Source: Bacteroidota bacterium (GTDB lineage: Bacteria > Bacteroidota > Bacteroidia > Sphingobacteriales > Sphingobacteriaceae). Taken from it: a stretch of 56,035 bases of DNA. The notes beneath the pieces are model-generated. The model had not been told where the DNA came from, searched no databases, and saw only the letters and a list, made by a program, of their open reading frames with translations. This document shows positions 37,689 to 46,902 of the stretch, one piece after another. A program made the position numbers and the translations under genes. Where the stretch lies: NCBI GenBank assembly GCA_013288235.1, contig JABDCF010000012.1:1-56035 (forward strand), given 5' to 3'. The first letter of the stretch is position 1; each line of letters opens with the position of its first letter.

Positions 37689-39107
37689 TTAAATAAATAA
37701 ATGGAAGAGCATAAAGAATAAAAACGCTAAAGTAATTGCTACAGGCAGGGTTAATATCCAAGCCAGGCCAATATTTTTCAAGGTTGCAGTATTTAAGTTG
37801 CTGGTGCCCCCCGATGCCGCCATAGACCCTGCGATACCGCTCGAAAGTACATGTGTGGTACTTACCGGCAGGCCCGATGCAGAAGCGATGCCAATAGTAG
37901 CGGCTGCCACAATTTCTGCAGACGCGCCCTGGGCATAATTCAAGTGCTCGTTACCTATTTTTTCACCTATGGTCACAACAATACGTTTCCATCCCACCAT
38001 GGTACCAATACCTAATGAAATAGATATAAGCGCGATCACATAAACTGGCGCAAAATCAGTTAAACTTGTTAAATCTTTTGAAGCGGATTTTAGTACAGCC
38101 TGGTCGGGTGCTGCAATTACGATTGCCTTACTGCCTGTAACCGCTGTAATATCTTTCGAAACGCTTTTTATTGCCTGACGGAATTTGTAGGTTTTAAGTG
38201 TATCTTTTTTATCCGCCAGCAACACCTTGGTTTTTTCAATTGCCGAATCAGTTTTGGCAATCAAACCTTTGCCGACAGCGTCCGACGTTGTCGCGCGTTG
38301 CATCACCAATTCCGTTTTATTTAATGACGAAAGGATGGTTGCATCAGATATGGAATGGTTAACAGCAAATTTCGCTGGTAAAAATGCAATAAGGATCAAC
38401 ATTAACAACCCAACACCTTTCTGACCATCGTTACTGCCATGAAAAAAGCTTACCAATGTACAGGTAGTGATCAACAACAAACGTATTAAAATTGGCGGGG
38501 TGTCGTTTTCGCCCTTCGGGATATGCAATAACGCTTTTGATTTTAAAACATGTATAATGAACCACATCAGCGCTGCTGCAAGGCCAAAACCGATAAGCGG
38601 GGAAATAATCAGCGATAAACCGATTTATTTTGCCTTGTCCCAGTTTACGCCAACACCGTGATATAACCAGGTAAAACCAAGACTTGCACCAATCATAGCG
38701 CCAATCAGCGTGTGCGAACTGGAGCAAGGGATACCAAGATACCAGGTACCCAAATTCCATGTGATTGATGCCAGCAGCACCGCCAGCACCACGCAGGCAC
38801 CAACACTAATCGGGTGCGTCATTAAATCATCTAATGGCAGCAGCTTTAATATGCCCATAGCAACAGCCACGCCGCCCAAAAACACGCCCAAAAAGTTGAA
38901 TGTACCCGACCAGGGTATTGCATATACAGGCTTTAGTGCTTTGGTATAAATAACAGTGGCAACAGCATTGGCAGTATCGTGAAAGCCATTCACAAACTCA
39001 AAGCCGACAACTGCTAATAAACATATAAAAAAAACGATCAGGATAGAACCGCTTAAATTAACTTCGCCCAAAAAGGGGAGCGTGATTGCATTGATTAAGA
39101 GATGCAT
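37689..39107 (-). pseudogene. PiT-family phosphate transporter split by an in-frame TAA
   Basis: Two same-frame halves make one PiT transporter of about 472 codons. The upstream half (38625-39107, 160 residues) has the first family signature FVNGFHDTANAVAT. The downstream half, readable from 38624 onward, has the second, FFHGSNDGQKGVGL, and VSTTHVLSSGIAG. Between them TAA at 38625-38627 follows VNWDKAK, and the frame continues without shift as IGLSLIISPLIGFG. A single G-to-T change (GAA to TAA) would explain it. The first Met after the stop is at 38567, 57 bases on and already inside a helix. A soluble insertion of about 100 residues separates the helix groups. This is a nonsense pseudogene, a readthrough gene or a sequencing error. 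Confidence 0.85.
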
Positions 39108-39817
39108 AATTTTTCAGCTTGGGTTGTTTTAATAATAGTTTGATTGGGAACAATTGATTATTAATCAAAGAAATACATTAGCCGTGTATTTGCCGAAAAT
39201 TTAATGTTAACATATTGTTATGTTATGCTGCAATTTGTGTTAGGGATATTGTTTGCGTTAAATTTTCGAGTAAAACTTACTTAATCCTTAAAAAGAGGTC
39301 TTTTTTTGATAAACCGCAATTGTCATCTGTATTGCCAGGTATAGATATAAAGGGGGCAACGCGTGACATTTTTGGCCCCGCTGCTTTTATGGCAACGATA
39401 AGATGGTTTAAAAAAACATTATTTTAATGATTAGCGGAATAATAAGTACCCCGAGCGTAATCAACGAATATTTTCTATATAATTTCTTGCTTCCGGGCTT
39501 ATATTTTATCATTAGATGTTCATAACGCGCGTTATTGAATATAAGCAGTTAGTTTAAAAGCACGAAAGGTATAAATAGGGTAATTACAATGGATATAAAA
39601 TCGTTTATCAGCCTGGCGTTAAAAATAGTTACCGGAAAAACAAGTGGAGATCGCGATTAATTAGGGTTTTCATCCAGTAAAAAAAGGTGAAAAGATTAAT
39701 TCCCTGCAACAGGCTAATTGGAATAAAGGTATAAAGCTGCCAACTACGCGACTCTATTTTTTTGCTTTTTCGGTTACTATCGCATCAACCCCAATTTTAT
39801 AATACAACCTAAGTATA
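39108..39817. other. 710-base region without an established gene
   Basis: It lies between two leftward genes. I see one plausible very small membrane ORF (39408-39512, minus) and another hydrophobic frame without a good start further right on the minus strand. A 23-residue plus-strand ORF at 39589-39660 has little to support it. The rest is AT-rich with no clear structure. Confidence 0.5.
39408..39512 (-). CDS. Candidate 34-residue single-helix membrane protein
   Basis: From the ATG at 39512 the frame reads a basic N-terminus (MIKYKPGSKKLYRKYS) followed by a hydrophobic helix (LITLGVLIIPLIIKIMFF) and a stop. A positive inside segment plus one helix of about 17 residues is typical of small membrane proteins. 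There is no clear ribosome site and no neighbour on the same transcript that supports it. Confidence 0.3.
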   Translation of the reverse strand: MIKYKPGSKKLYRKYSLITLGVLIIPLIIKIMFF

Positions 39818-40306
39818 TTATTTTTCTTCTTTTTTCTCTATTTCCTTTTTAATTTCTTCTTTTATCTCCTCATCAACTGCTTCAATAGCATCCTCAACAG
39901 AATGGCTTTGGGTGTTTGATTTGGCTTTTTGTGTCAGTTCAACAAGTGTGCGGTAATGTTCATAAAGTGTTTTCAATTCTTCCTCGCTTAGGTCCTGGAT
40001 ATTTAAAAGCCGGTTACTGGCGTAATTACTGGCGGCAATCAACTCGTTCAATTTTAATTGAACTGCAATTGACTCCTTGTTTTGTGATTTCTGGATCAAA
40101 AAAACCATCAAAAAAGTAATAATAGACGTACCCGTATTCACAATCAAAAGCCATGTATTTGAATAATGAAAAATGGGGCCGCTTACTCCCCATATTAATA
40201 TTAAGCCAATTGCAATCATAAAAACGGGGGTACTGCCACTGTAAGTGGTTATTGTATTACTTATTTTTTCAAATCCCGATATATTTTCATTAGCTTGAGT
40301 GCTCAT
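39818..40306 (-). CDS. Low-affinity iron permease-family protein
   Basis: This 162-residue protein has two transmembrane helices (about 26-44 and 50-69), then the family hallmark IQKSQNKESIAVQLKLNELI, a helical region and a Glu/Lys-rich C-terminus. It resembles the bacterial low-affinity iron permease family (PF04120-type), although the biochemical role of the bacterial members is not firmly established. Confidence 0.8.
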   Translation of the reverse strand: MSTQANENISGFEKISNTITTYSGSTPVFMIAIGLILIWGVSGPIFHYSNTWLLIVNTGTSIITFLMVFLIQKSQNKESIAVQLKLNELIAASNYASNRLLNIQDLSEEELKTLYEHYRTLVELTQKAKSNTQSHSVEDAIEAVDEEIKEEIKKEIEKKEEK

Positions 40307-40366
40307 TTATAGTTTTTGTTTTTATTATAAGCCTATAGCGTAAAAATTGTTTGAATAGTGAAACGA

Positions 40367-40903
40367 ATGAATGCACAACAGCAAAATCAATCCTTATTTC
40401 CGGCCCTAACAACACAGCGTTTGCTTTTAAGAAAGCTGGAGATAAATGACGCCCCCGAAATATTTAGCCTGCGTTCGGACAGCCGCGTAAACGAATATTT
40501 AGACAGACCGGAGACGACCTCCTTAACGGAAGCAAAAGCGTTCATCGAGATGATAACCGCCGGGGTAGATCAAAATAAAAATTTTTATTGGGCCATTTCC
40601 CTCAAAGCAGACCATAAGTTAATAGGTACAATTTGCCTTTGGAATATTGACATAGAGAACGCTACGATTGAGGTAGGTTATGAATTGCTGCCCGCGCACC
40701 AGGGTAAGGGATTAATGCATGAGGCACTACTGAAAGTTATTGACTACGTGTTTAAAACATTGGCGTTTAAAACAATTGTAGCTTACACAAATGCTGCTAA
40801 TAAAAAATCGATAAAGCTTTTAGAAAGAAATGGGTTTATTGCTAATGGTATAAAAGAAGCAGGTGGTGAAATGATTTACGCGTTAAAATCGCCATCCTTA
40901 TAA
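40367..40903 (+). CDS. GNAT N-acetyltransferase (RimJ-like)
   Basis: This 178-residue GNAT protein has TQRLLLRKLEINDAPEIFSL at the start, GTICLWNIDIENATIEVGYE, the acetyl-CoA loop HQGKGLMHEALL and KSIKLLERNGF at the end, the pattern of ribosomal-protein-type acetyltransferases. I chose the ATG at 40367 over the GTG at 40358. It is convergent with the fasciclin gene. Confidence 0.9.
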   Translation: MNAQQQNQSLFPALTTQRLLLRKLEINDAPEIFSLRSDSRVNEYLDRPETTSLTEAKAFIEMITAGVDQNKNFYWAISLKADHKLIGTICLWNIDIENATIEVGYELLPAHQGKGLMHEALLKVIDYVFKTLAFKTIVAYTNAANKKSIKLLERNGFIANGIKEAGGEMIYALKSPSL

Positions 40904-40923
40904 TATTACAACTTTGCTTACAT

Positions 40924-40956
40924 AAAAAATGCCCGGAACTTTAAAAACTCCGGGCA
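40924..40956 (-). terminator. Rho-independent terminator of the fasciclin gene
   Basis: TGCCCGGA and TCCGGGCA form an 8-bp stem. Read leftward it is followed by TTTTTT, 20 bases after the stop of the minus-strand gene at 40976. It may also stop transcription from the convergent acetyltransferase gene. Confidence 0.85.
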
Positions 40957-40975
40957 CTCAAAATTATATTGTAGT

Positions 40976-41509
40976 TTATTTGGTTAAAACAGCATCGATA
41001 CCGATGGCTACGCCATTGGAACCTAACATATCAAAAGCAACAACTTTGGCTTTGTTTCCCTGGCTATCAGTAAATGTAAGGTGTTTATCAGTTACAGATA
41101 ATGTAAGCGTTTTACCATCAAGTGTGGTTAGCGTTGGTGTACCGCTTCCAAGTAGCTTAATCAGGGCAGCTTTATCATACGTTCCGCTAATTATATGCCC
41201 TTTAAAAATAGCAGCAAGTTTTGCTGGATCGGCCATTAAGCTATCCAGTTTGCCCGAAGGCAGATTGCCAAAAGCTACATTGCTTGGCGCCAGGATAGTA
41301 AAAGGGCCTGCGCCTTGCACTGCTGACCTGAGACCGGCTGCCCTTATTACAACCGCCGAAACATTATAATCGGTATTGGCAGATAAGGTAGCAATTACGT
41401 CACCGGTTGGCGCTGCGGGTGCGGTCGTCGCCGGTGCTTGCGCAAATAAGTTATTTGATAAAAGGCTTATAGCTAATACGGCTATTACGGAAAGAATTAT
41501 TTTTTTCAT
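40976..41509 (-). CDS. Secreted fasciclin-domain protein
   Basis: This 177-residue protein has a signal peptide (1-23), an Ala/Pro/Thr-rich linker and one FAS1 domain with AVQGAGPFTILAPSNVAF (H1 motif), LAAIFKGHIISGTYDKAAL (H2 motif) and VVAFDMLGSNGVAIGIDAVL. FAS1 domains mediate adhesion. It is a single-gene unit with its own terminator. Confidence 0.93.
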   Translation of the reverse strand: MKKIILSVIAVLAISLLSNNLFAQAPATTAPAAPTGDVIATLSANTDYNVSAVVIRAAGLRSAVQGAGPFTILAPSNVAFGNLPSGKLDSLMADPAKLAAIFKGHIISGTYDKAALIKLLGSGTPTLTTLDGKTLTLSVTDKHLTFTDSQGNKAKVVAFDMLGSNGVAIGIDAVLTK

Positions 41510-41701
41510 CAGTGGGTAGTAATTAAAGATTATTAATTTGTTTGTTATTTGTGAGTAACGATTTTTTTGCCTGTTGTATTTTGTTTCGAAAATAAAAGTT
41601 TAAAATTTTAATAACCATGGAATAGCCAAAATGGTGCCAAAGCAATAAAATTGTTACAATTGGGGATTATTTTGAAGGTAATAAATATCTAAATAAAAGG
41701 G

Positions 41702-41743
41702 TTTAATAGCTTCTAACTTACGACTAAAGACTTCAGACTTACA
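41702..41743. repeat. Short-word intergenic repeat after icd
   Basis: CTTCTAACTTACGACTAAAG and CTTCAGACTTAC share the AGTCT/ACTTA words of the repeat at 17170-17228. It ends directly at the 3' end of icd. Confidence 0.45.
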
Positions 41744-43204
41744 TTACTGCCCCTGTGCCAGCGTGTAGCCAATCTTGCCCCCAAATTTCATCAAAAACTC
41801 CACTGAACATACTTTCACATCTTCCGAAAAATCAGCAGCAATATGCAGCAGCTCTTTTTGGGTAATCGTTTTTCCTGGCTTCTTTTCAAAACGCACACGG
41901 TATTCATTTACCAGTTCTGTATATATTGAACCTGTTGGCCAAACCTGTGTGCCACGGTTAGAGATCATTACCAAATCGAAATTATCGGTTAGTCGTTTCT
42001 TTGCCAGTTCGGCAAGTTCCGCAGGTTGCAGGTCACCGGCTTCCACAAACACGTCAACGCCTACCATTTCTTCTTTAATGCCCCTGGTAACGGTAAGTTT
42101 ATTTTTTTTAAGATGATGGTGAAGCCCTGTTTTAATTTCAACGTTACTTTTGCCGGTAACTCCGCCATCAGACGGCACTTGTCCCAAATTAGCTATAATG
42201 GCATCGGCAAAACCGATAGTAGTGGCTGCTGGTATTGATTTATTTCCAAAATCGCCCGTATGGATGCCTCTTTCTAAAGTATAGAGCAGCGCGTTCTCAA
42301 TAGTAGCGGCATTTTCCGTAAAGCCCATATAGCGCAGCATCAAAATACCGGAAAGCAATAATGCAGTTGGGTTGGCAATTCCTTTACCCATTATATCGGG
42401 TGCAGTGCCATGCACCGCTTCGAAAATGGATATGTTATCGCCAATATTGGCCGATGGCGCAAAACCAAGCCCGCCAACCAAACCGGCGCAAAGGTCAGAT
42501 ACAATATCGCCCTGTAGATTAGTTAAAACTATCGCCTGGAACTTTTGGGGCTGGGTAACCAGTTTCATACACAGGTCATCGACAATAATATCCGAAGATT
42601 GAATATCCGGGTATTCCTTCGCAATTTCCTGGAAAGTCTCCAGGAAAAGGCCATCGGTTAGCTTCATAATATTAGCCTTGTGCCCGCAGGCCAATTTGGT
42701 GTACCCCTTACGCCGCGCCATTTCAAAAGCATACCGTATCACCTGCGCCGAACCGGGACGCGTGATGATCCTGCGGCCAACTGCGACATCATAAGTTAAC
42801 ATATGCTCTATACCGCCATAAGTATCTTCAATATTTTCGCGTATAATGGTAAGGTTTATAGGTATCCCAGCCTTCGAAAAAACAGTTTCGACGCCATTCA
42901 GCGTCCTGAAATCGCGTTGGTTGGCATAGGTATTCCAAACTTTGCGGGCTGTGACATTTATACTTTTTACGCCCTTGCCTTTAGGGGTTTCCATCGGGCC
43001 TTTAAACAATATGCCCAATTCTTCAATTGTTTGTTTGGCTGCAACCGTCATCCCGGTAGAATGGCCGGCATCAAAATAGGATTTTCCCATTTCGACATAT
43101 TCATATTCAAGCTGAACATCATTTGCTGCAAATATTTTGAGTACCGCCTCCATTATTTCGGGGCCTATACCATCACCTTGCGCTACGGCTATTTTAGTTT
43201 TCAT
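41744..43204 (-). CDS. icd: NADP-type isocitrate dehydrogenase
   Basis: This 486-residue protein oxidatively decarboxylates isocitrate to 2-oxoglutarate in the TCA cycle. It begins KIAVAQGDGIGPEI, has the substrate loop TIRENIEDTYGG, LTNLQGDIVSDLCAG with the metal-binding Asp residues, and NISIFEAVHGTAPDIMGKG at the cofactor site. It is longer than E. coli Icd (about 416) because of a C-terminal domain of about 140 residues (from VTRGIKEEMVGVDVFVEAGD), as in Thermus-type enzymes. It is monocistronic, with a TATATTTG box 30 bases before the ATG. Confidence 0.93.
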   Translation of the reverse strand: MKTKIAVAQGDGIGPEIMEAVLKIFAANDVQLEYEYVEMGKSYFDAGHSTGMTVAAKQTIEELGILFKGPMETPKGKGVKSINVTARKVWNTYANQRDFRTLNGVETVFSKAGIPINLTIIRENIEDTYGGIEHMLTYDVAVGRRIITRPGSAQVIRYAFEMARRKGYTKLACGHKANIMKLTDGLFLETFQEIAKEYPDIQSSDIIVDDLCMKLVTQPQKFQAIVLTNLQGDIVSDLCAGLVGGLGFAPSANIGDNISIFEAVHGTAPDIMGKGIANPTALLLSGILMLRYMGFTENAATIENALLYTLERGIHTGDFGNKSIPAATTIGFADAIIANLGQVPSDGGVTGKSNVEIKTGLHHHLKKNKLTVTRGIKEEMVGVDVFVEAGDLQPAELAELAKKRLTDNFDLVMISNRGTQVWPTGSIYTELVNEYRVRFEKKPGKTITQKELLHIAADFSEDVKVCSVEFLMKFGGKIGYTLAQGQ

Positions 43205-43233
43205 TATTAAAAGTATTATTGATAAATGCGGCG

Positions 43234-43241
43234 CAAATATA
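43234..43241 (-). promoter_or_regulatory. -7 box of the icd promoter
   Basis: Read leftward the site is TATATTTG, a perfect TAnnTTTG of Bacteroidota promoters, 30 bases before the icd ATG. No clear TTTG -33 box is seen. Confidence 0.65.
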
Positions 43242-43350
43242 GGCGTTTTAGCTGTTTTTAACGGGTCGTGGCAAGATTGCAGTTCAATTTGTTACACCAT
43301 CGGGCAAATAAAATTGACATTATAGCCCTATAACCTTGATCTGTTTTGTT

Positions 43351-43358
43351 TAAATTTG
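43351..43358 (+). promoter_or_regulatory. -7 box before the small membrane-protein gene
   Basis: TAAATTTG fits TAnnTTTG exactly and ends 9 bases before the ATG at 43368, which predicts a leader of only a few bases. Confidence 0.6.
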
Positions 43359-43367
43359 CAGCCTTAA

Positions 43368-43757
43368 ATGGACGGATTAATAAGAACACTTTTTAAAACT
43401 TTTATCACCTCAATTATACTGTCAATTGCAGTTAATTGCACCTACTATTATATTGGACAAAGGGCAAAAGGATATGATACCAGTCATGTTATCCCGTTAA
43501 TTATTACCGGCGGTTTTTTTATTAACGTCATCATTTTAATAATGACACTGCCATCGTTATTTTTAACCTTTCCGCACTTATGGAACAGTAAAATCGTAAG
43601 ACTATTATTGTATTTTTCGGGCCCCGTAGTTTTTATAATTACGGTTTTAAACATTAGCTGGAAAGAGGGCGACAGCGAGGTGTACCTGTTAACAGGAGTG
43701 GTATTTCTAATTGTACATACTTTTTTTTATTACCGGCTCACAAAGAAACAAGCCTGA
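43368..43757 (+). CDS. Small integral membrane protein, unknown function
   Basis: This 129-residue protein has four hydrophobic helices (about 10-29, 42-66, 76-93, 104-121). It is divergent from icd and upstream of purK but separated from purK by a weak terminator. No family recognised. Confidence 0.65.
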   Translation: MDGLIRTLFKTFITSIILSIAVNCTYYYIGQRAKGYDTSHVIPLIITGGFFINVIILIMTLPSLFLTFPHLWNSKIVRLLLYFSGPVVFIITVLNISWKEGDSEVYLLTGVVFLIVHTFFYYRLTKKQA

Positions 43758-43762
43758 CAATC

Positions 43763-43793
43763 AAGCCTCGTTCTACAATTATATAGGCTTTTT
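43763..43793 (+). terminator. Weak terminator
   Basis: AAGCCT and AGGCTT form a 6-bp stem around a 16-base loop, followed by TTT. It lies a few bases after the stop at 43757. Confidence 0.4.
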
Positions 43794-43806
43794 GAAAGAT
43801 TTAGGC

Positions 43807-43814
43807 TAAACTTG
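43807..43814 (+). promoter_or_regulatory. -7 box of purK
   Basis: TAAACTTG differs from TAnnTTTG in one position and ends 8 bases before the purK ATG, again predicting a very short leader. Confidence 0.5.
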
Positions 43815-43822
43815 CATTATAA

Positions 43823-44962
43823 ATGAAAGCTTTTTACGGAGACCTCAGACTTGGAATATTAGGTGGCGGCCAGTTAGGCCGGATGCTGATACAACAAGCC
43901 ATAAACTATAATGTAACAGTAAAAGTACTCGACCCTGACCGGGAAGCACCCTGTCGCAAACTTTGCGATGAGTTTGTAGTAGGGTCGTTAAGCGATTACG
44001 AAACGGTTTACAATTTTGGTAAAAAGGTGGATATGGTGACCATCGAGATCGAGAAGGTAAACGTTGACGCGCTTGAGCAACTGGAAAAAGAAGGCGTTTT
44101 GGTTTACCCCCAGCCGCGCGTGATCAGGCTGATACAGGACAAAGGCCTGCAAAAGCAATTTTTTAAAGAAAACAACATTCCTACCGCCGAATTTCAAATA
44201 ATATCATCACCCGAGCAATTACGGCAAAGCCGGATCCCTTTCCCGTACATACAAAAACTGCGGCGCGATGGCTATGATGGCCGGGGCGTGTATAAAGTGA
44301 TCGATGCATCATACCTGCCAAATGCCTTTACCGAACCAAGCCTGGTGGAGCGCCTGGTAGATTTTGAAAAAGAGATAGGGATAATAGTGGCACGCAATGA
44401 AAGCGGCGAGGTAAAAACATTCCCGCTTGTGGAGATGGAATTTAACCCCCAGGCCAACCTGGTTGAATTTTTGATATCACCTTCTACCCTCCCATTTGAG
44501 GTGCAACAGGATGCAGCTCAAATTGCTACAAAAATTGCAGAAGACCTGAAAATTGTAGGTTTACTGGCGGTTGAAATGTTCCTTGATAAACATGGCAAAA
44601 TATTGGTTAACGAACTGGCGCCAAGGCCGCATAACAGCGGGCACCAGAGTATTGAAGGTAACGTAGTTTCGCAGTTTGAACAGCATTTAAGGGCAATATT
44701 TAACCAGCCGTTGGGCGATACCGCCTGCCTTAACAATGCCATAATGGTAAATATTTTAGGCGAGGCCGGTTACGAAGGCCCCGCCATTTATAAAGGCATT
44801 AAAAAAGTATTGAATTGCCCCGGCGTTTATGTACATTTATACGGCAAGGCCTTAACCAAACCTTTCCGCAAAATGGGGCATGTTACCATCGTGGATGCCG
44901 ACAGGGAAAAAGCGATTGAAAAAGCAAGGTATGTGCAGGAGACATTGAAAGTGGTAGCGTAG
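43823..44962 (+). CDS. purK: N5-carboxyaminoimidazole ribonucleotide synthase
   Basis: This 379-residue ATP-grasp enzyme converts AIR, bicarbonate and ATP to N5-CAIR in purine synthesis. It shows LGILGGGQLGRMLIQ at the N-terminus, IQKLRRDGYDGRGVYKV in the ATP-grasp fold and ELAPRPHNSGHQSIE near the active site. purE follows 728 bases downstream, after one unknown gene on the same strand. Confidence 0.95.
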   Translation: MKAFYGDLRLGILGGGQLGRMLIQQAINYNVTVKVLDPDREAPCRKLCDEFVVGSLSDYETVYNFGKKVDMVTIEIEKVNVDALEQLEKEGVLVYPQPRVIRLIQDKGLQKQFFKENNIPTAEFQIISSPEQLRQSRIPFPYIQKLRRDGYDGRGVYKVIDASYLPNAFTEPSLVERLVDFEKEIGIIVARNESGEVKTFPLVEMEFNPQANLVEFLISPSTLPFEVQQDAAQIATKIAEDLKIVGLLAVEMFLDKHGKILVNELAPRPHNSGHQSIEGNVVSQFEQHLRAIFNQPLGDTACLNNAIMVNILGEAGYEGPAIYKGIKKVLNCPGVYVHLYGKALTKPFRKMGHVTIVDADREKAIEKARYVQETLKVVA

Positions 44963-45000
44963 TTTGGTTTATGGTTGATAGCTCATAGATCATAGTAGGA
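44963..45000. repeat. CCATAG-word repeat after purK
   Basis: TATGGTTGATAGCTCATAG and ATCATAG share the word pattern of 30365-30427 and 36737-36805. It starts directly at the purK stop. Confidence 0.5.
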
Positions 45001-45045
45001 AATTGCTATATTAATGGCAAAAAGTATAAAAAAACATACTCAAAA

Positions 45046-45690
45046 ATGAAAAAAGCCATATTGTGCTTCTTGGTTTCGTTTTTTTCCATCACGGCTTTTT
45101 GTCAGCATCCTTATAAACAAAACCTAAAGGGCGTAGCTACTATTATTTTACCGGATACACCTAAGATCACGAAAACAAAAACCGGTGTTATATATTCGGT
45201 TACTGTTGACGGAGCGTTTTATCTTAGTCAGATGTCAAGGCTGCATGAAAACGGAACCGATATGCTGACTCCTGACATTAAAGACAGTGTTTATGCCGAG
45301 GTAATCAAGACAACCTTGGAAACGGTCGGCACCATTTTTTATAAAAAACAAATCACTTCAAATGGATTGCACGCGATGGAATTCGGGTTTAAAAAACAAG
45401 GTGAGCCCTTAAAAATTTCGTATAGTTATTACCAGGTTTTTTTCTTTAATGATATTTTGATAATAAACAGATTTCGCTCCGACGACTCATTACGGACAGA
45501 CGACAAGAAAATAAAAGCATTTTTTAGTACATTTAAATTATCTATTCCTGATAAAGATATTGAGCAGGGCACCTTTGCTGATGTTGCATTGAGTACCAGG
45601 ACCTGGGTAATATCGATATTGGTGATGTTAGCGGGTATTTTAATTATGTATGTTGTATATATTATAAAGAAAAGGAGTTATAGCAACTAA
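45046..45690 (+). CDS. Exported protein with C-terminal membrane anchor, unknown function
   Basis: This 214-residue protein has a signal peptide (1-19), a strand-rich soluble domain of about 160 residues ([27 protein letters not shown]) and one transmembrane helix near the C-terminus (about 185-207), followed by a basic tail. The bulk should be periplasmic. It sits between purK and purE, and its stop overlaps the purE start by one base (TAATG), so it is co-translated with a purine enzyme without an obvious link. No family recognised. Confidence 0.7.
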   Translation: MKKAILCFLVSFFSITAFCQHPYKQNLKGVATIILPDTPKITKTKTGVIYSVTVDGAFYLSQMSRLHENGTDMLTPDIKDSVYAEVIKTTLETVGTIFYKKQITSNGLHAMEFGFKKQGEPLKISYSYYQVFFFNDILIINRFRSDDSLRTDDKKIKAFFSTFKLSIPDKDIEQGTFADVALSTRTWVISILVMLAGILIMYVVYIIKKRSYSN

Positions 45691-46187
45691 TGAGTAACCA
45701 ACCAAAAGTAGGAATAATAATGGGCAGCAAGTCTGACCTGGGGGTAATGCAGGATGCTGCTGATGTTTTAAAAGAGCTGGGCGTACCTTACGAGATCACC
45801 GTAGTATCAGCCCACCGCACACCCGACCGTATGTTCAGCTATGCCCGCGCAGCAGCCGGGCGCGGCTTAAAAGTGATTATTGCAGGCGCCGGCGGTGCAG
45901 CGCATTTGCCTGGTATGGTGGCCTCATTAACACACTTACCTGTTATTGGTGTACCGGTAAAATCAAGCAACTCTATTGATGGCTGGGATTCTATCCTTTC
46001 GATACTCCAAATGCCAAATGGTATCCCGGTGGCTACTGTAGCTTTAAATGCTGCTAAAAATGCGGGGATATTAGCGGCGCAGATAATATCTACTGCTGAT
46101 GATAAGATCGTTCAAAACCTGATAGCATATAAAGAAGATTTGAAGAAAAAAGTCGAGCAATCTGCTACTGAAATGGAAGGGAAATAG
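45690..46187 (+). CDS. purE: N5-CAIR mutase, class I PurE
   Basis: This 165-residue enzyme converts N5-CAIR to CAIR. It has [16 protein letters not shown], the catalytic [23 protein letters not shown] and [10 protein letters not shown]. Its length is normal for class I PurE. The start overlaps the upstream gene. Confidence 0.96.
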   Translation: MSNQPKVGIIMGSKSDLGVMQDAADVLKELGVPYEITVVSAHRTPDRMFSYARAAAGRGLKVIIAGAGGAAHLPGMVASLTHLPVIGVPVKSSNSIDGWDSILSILQMPNGIPVATVALNAAKNAGILAAQIISTADDKIVQNLIAYKEDLKKKVEQSATEMEGK

Positions 46188-46205
46188 AGGGTGATGTTTT
46201 TTTTC

Positions 46206-46230
46206 CTAATCTCCAGTCTCTAATCACTAA
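46206..46230. repeat. CTCTAAT-word repeat at the convergent purE/yqgE end
   Basis: CTAATCTCCAGTCTCTAAT followed by CACTAA. The same words make the right arm of the repeat at 48053-48168. The stop codon of the yqgE gene (46227-46229) lies within it. Confidence 0.7.
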
Positions 46231-46790
46231 TTAAGCTCCGGGTTCTCAGGAAAATTAGCAATATGTGCATACCGTTGCCCCAGGCTGATTACAACCTCGC
46301 GCCAAAGGTTTTCTTCGGACTTAGTAAAAATTATTTCTTTATTTAATTTATCGGCAACTATCCAGCTATCTTCTTTTATCTCATCGTCAAGCTGCTTTGG
46401 TGTCCAGCCGGAATAGCCTGTAAAAAACCTTATTTCATCGGCATTGAGTTGGTAATTGGTTATCAGTTTTTTTACTGTCTCAAAATCACCGCCCCAATAA
46501 ATCCCACCGCCAATTTCAATGCCGCCACCTATTTTATCAGGGCAGCAATGAATAAAATGAAGCGTATTATTAGCCACAGGTCCACCTATAAAAACAGGAA
46601 GTTCAGAATAAGACACATCAGGTAAAAGATCGCCCAGCATATATTCACCCGGCTGGTTCAAAATAAAGCCCATCGCCCCCGCCTCCGAATATTCAGTTAA
46701 TAAAATAACCGACCTTTTAAAATTCGGGTCCAGCATAAAAGGTTCCGATATTAACAAACGGCCGGTAGCCGCAACAATAGAACTGAGCAT
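46227..46790 (-). CDS. yqgE: YqgE/AlgH-family protein
   Basis: This 187-residue protein is of the DUF179 family: GRLLISEPFMLDPNFKRSVI, GAMGFILNQPG, VFIGGPVANNTLHFIH, RFFTGYSGWTPKQLDDEI. The molecular function is not established. It is divergent from pdxH. Confidence 0.92.
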   Translation of the reverse strand: MLSSIVAATGRLLISEPFMLDPNFKRSVILLTEYSEAGAMGFILNQPGEYMLGDLLPDVSYSELPVFIGGPVANNTLHFIHCCPDKIGGGIEIGGGIYWGGDFETVKKLITNYQLNADEIRFFTGYSGWTPKQLDDEIKEDSWIVADKLNKEIIFTKSEENLWREVVISLGQRYAHIANFPENPELN

Positions 46791-46889
46791 AAGGGGTAAA
46801 ATTTTTCGTTAATATAACAAGTTTCGTAAAAATATATTGCGTTTCCCTAATTTGAAACACATTAATACATGTACGGTTTATTTAATTTG

Positions 46890-46897
46890 TAAGTTTG
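46890..46897 (+). promoter_or_regulatory. -7 box of pdxH
   Basis: TAAGTTTG is a perfect TAnnTTTG ending only 5 bases before the ATG at 46903, so the transcript is predicted to be leaderless or nearly so. Confidence 0.6.
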
Positions 46898-46902
46898 CAG
46901 TG

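Noticed and set aside
37689..39107. Frameshift in the PiT transporter
   Set aside because: The two halves are in the same frame. The only lesion is the TAA at 38625-38627.
39215..39427. 70-residue plus-strand frame
   Set aside because: No ribosome site, no recognisable protein character and no support from neighbours.
46837..46902. Longer N-terminus for pdxH
   Set aside because: It would run through the TAAGTTTG promoter box, and the family N-terminus begins at the ATG at 46903.
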